Positions 63,301 through 64,000 of a stretch of DNA of 64,000 bases are shown here, piece by piece; the stretch's first letter is position 1; each line of letters opens with the position of its first letter. A program made the position numbers and the translations under genes. The stretch is from Calliopsis andreniformis (taxonomy: Eukaryota > Arthropoda > Insecta > Hymenoptera > Andrenidae). Below the pieces are notes generated by a model. The model searched no databases. It worked only from the letters and a program-made list of their open reading frames with translations, and was not told the origin of the DNA. The stretch is taken from the NCBI RefSeq assembly GCF_051401765.1, contig NW_027480492.1, forward strand, positions 186,001-250,000, read 5' to 3'.

Positions 63301-64000
63301 TTGAGGATTGAGGATTGAGGATTGCAGATTGAGTATTGAGGATTGAAGATTGAGGATTGAGGATTGAGGATTGAGCATCGAGGATTGAGGATTGAGGATT
63401 GAGGATTGAGGATTGAGGATTGAAGATTGAGGATTGAGGATTGAGGATTGAGGATTGAGGATTGAGGATTGAAGATTGAGGATTGAGGATTGAGGATTGA
63501 GGATTGAGGATCGAGGATTGAAGATTGAGGATTGAGGATTGAGGATTGAGGATTGAGGATTGAGGATTGAAGATTGAATACTGATGATTGAAGATCGAGG
63601 ATTGAGGATTGAGTGTTGTGTGTTGAGGACGAGGACTGAGGGTTGAATATTGATGTTTGGGGTCTGAGGATTGAGGATTGAGGATTGAGGATTAAGGATT
63701 GAGTGTTGAGAATTGAGGATTGAGGATTGGGTATTGAAGATTGAAGAATGAGTGTTGAAGATTGAGGATTGAGGATTGAGGATTGAGGATTGAGGATCGA
63801 GGATTGAAGATTGAGGATTGAGGATTGAGGATTGAAGATTGAGGATTGAGGATTGAGGATTGAGCATCGAGGATTGAGGATTGAGGATTGAGAATTGAGG
63901 ATTGAGGATTGAAGATTGAGGATTGAGGATTGAGAATTGAGGATTGAGGATTGGGTATTGAAGATTGAAGAATGAGTGTTGAGGATTGAGGTTTGAGGAT
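60311..64000. repeat. 9,264-bp higher-order unit, second copy, cut by the window end
   Basis: Matches 51047-54750, first at spacing 9,264 and, from about 60.88 kb, at 9,250. The 14-bp change is two fewer GGATTGA units: four in a row after GAAGAT near 60840 where 51580 has six. It carries the hairpin motif at 61381-61396 and a module near 62390-62540. The last base, 64000, corresponds to 54750. Nothing suggests that the array ends here. Confidence 0.9.

Larger units (their letters stand above)
1..64000. repeat. Heptanucleotide satellite array, unit GGATTGA / TCAATCC, filling the window
   Basis: Every line of the window is built from the 7-bp word GGATTGA and its near variants; no stretch of even 100 bases lacks it. 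Perfect runs are usually 2-8 units long (for example 7321-7420, 28019-28070 and 35271-35340), separated by variant units such as GTATTGA, AGATTGA, GGACTGA, GGTTTGA and GAATTGA, plus some 6-bp (GGATGA) and 8-bp units. The perfect unit is 3 G, 2 A, 2 T and no C, so the + strand is G-rich and very poor in C throughout. There is no unique flank, so the true array length is unknown. I see no tRNA, rRNA, transposon end, CRISPR structure or coding region with non-repetitive sequence. It is most likely satellite DNA; the host is not identifiable from this window. Confidence 0.97.

Noticed and set aside
1..64000. CRISPR array
   Set aside because: There is no alternation of a constant 20-40-bp repeat with unique spacers; repeats are contiguous 7-mers, and the longer spacings are kilobase-scale duplications. 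No cas genes are present.
1..64000. Telomeric repeat
   Set aside because: The unit GGATTGA is not one of the usual telomere repeats (TTAGGG, TTTAGGG, TTAGG, TTGGGG) and has no GGG. Its high degeneracy and nested large duplications are unlike telomerase-made tracts. A subtelomeric position remains possible.
1..64000. Transposon or LTR element as the source of the kilobase duplications
   Set aside because: No terminal inverted repeats, target-site duplications or transposase-like coding sequence were found. All copies are direct and head to tail, which fits unequal exchange or amplification.

Overview
The whole 64,000-base window is one tandem-repeat array. I can support no gene, RNA gene, mobile element or CRISPR array anywhere in it. 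The basic unit on the + strand is the 7-bp word GGATTGA (TCAATCC on the - strand). It occurs in perfect runs of two to about eight units, mixed with one-base variants (GTATTGA, AGATTGA, GGACTGA, GGTTTGA, GAATTGA) and occasional 6- or 8-bp units. The perfect unit contains no C on the + strand, so the strand asymmetry is extreme from end to end. There is no unique flank at either end, so the array extends beyond the window in both directions.

Organism: the sequence does not identify it. A gene-free satellite of at least 64 kb with nested higher-order repeats fits a eukaryotic heterochromatic or subtelomeric satellite best. Heptameric tandem repeats are also known in bacteria (the short tandemly repeated repetitive sequences of cyanobacteria), so a bacterial origin is not excluded. 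The unit is not a standard telomere repeat.

Layout, read from rare marker words that break the monotony. (1) 1-7937 is repeated at 11178-19114 (spacing 11,177). Between them, 7938-11177 contains a patch matching about 26.05-26.4 kb, a roughly 350-bp direct repeat spaced 502 bp, and a stretch without a close partner. (2) A 4.24-kb unit is tandem at about 17.6-21.8 and 21.8-26.1 kb, with a partial third copy to about 27.0 kb. (3) 27.0-31.2 kb is a segment first seen there. (4) 14540-31253 is one unit of a 16,714-bp duplication; its next copy begins at 31254. (5) 32307-46986 is one unit of a 14,680-bp duplication; its next copy is 46987-60310. (6) 51047-60310 is one unit of a 9,264-bp duplication; its next copy starts at 60311 and runs off the window end. 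The right half is therefore duplication upon duplication, with copies differing by only a few substitutions.

A second component lies inside the heptamer array: a conserved non-heptameric module of about 135-150 bp, seen about 45 times in two subtypes. One subtype carries GAATTC. At least one clear switch between duplication types falls inside a module.

The many long open frames, all on the - strand, are a by-product of the unit. TCAATCC has no stop in any frame and always reads as the same heptapeptide (S-I-L-N-P-Q-S in rotation), while GGATTGA supplies TGA in every + frame every 21 bases. I treat them as non-coding.
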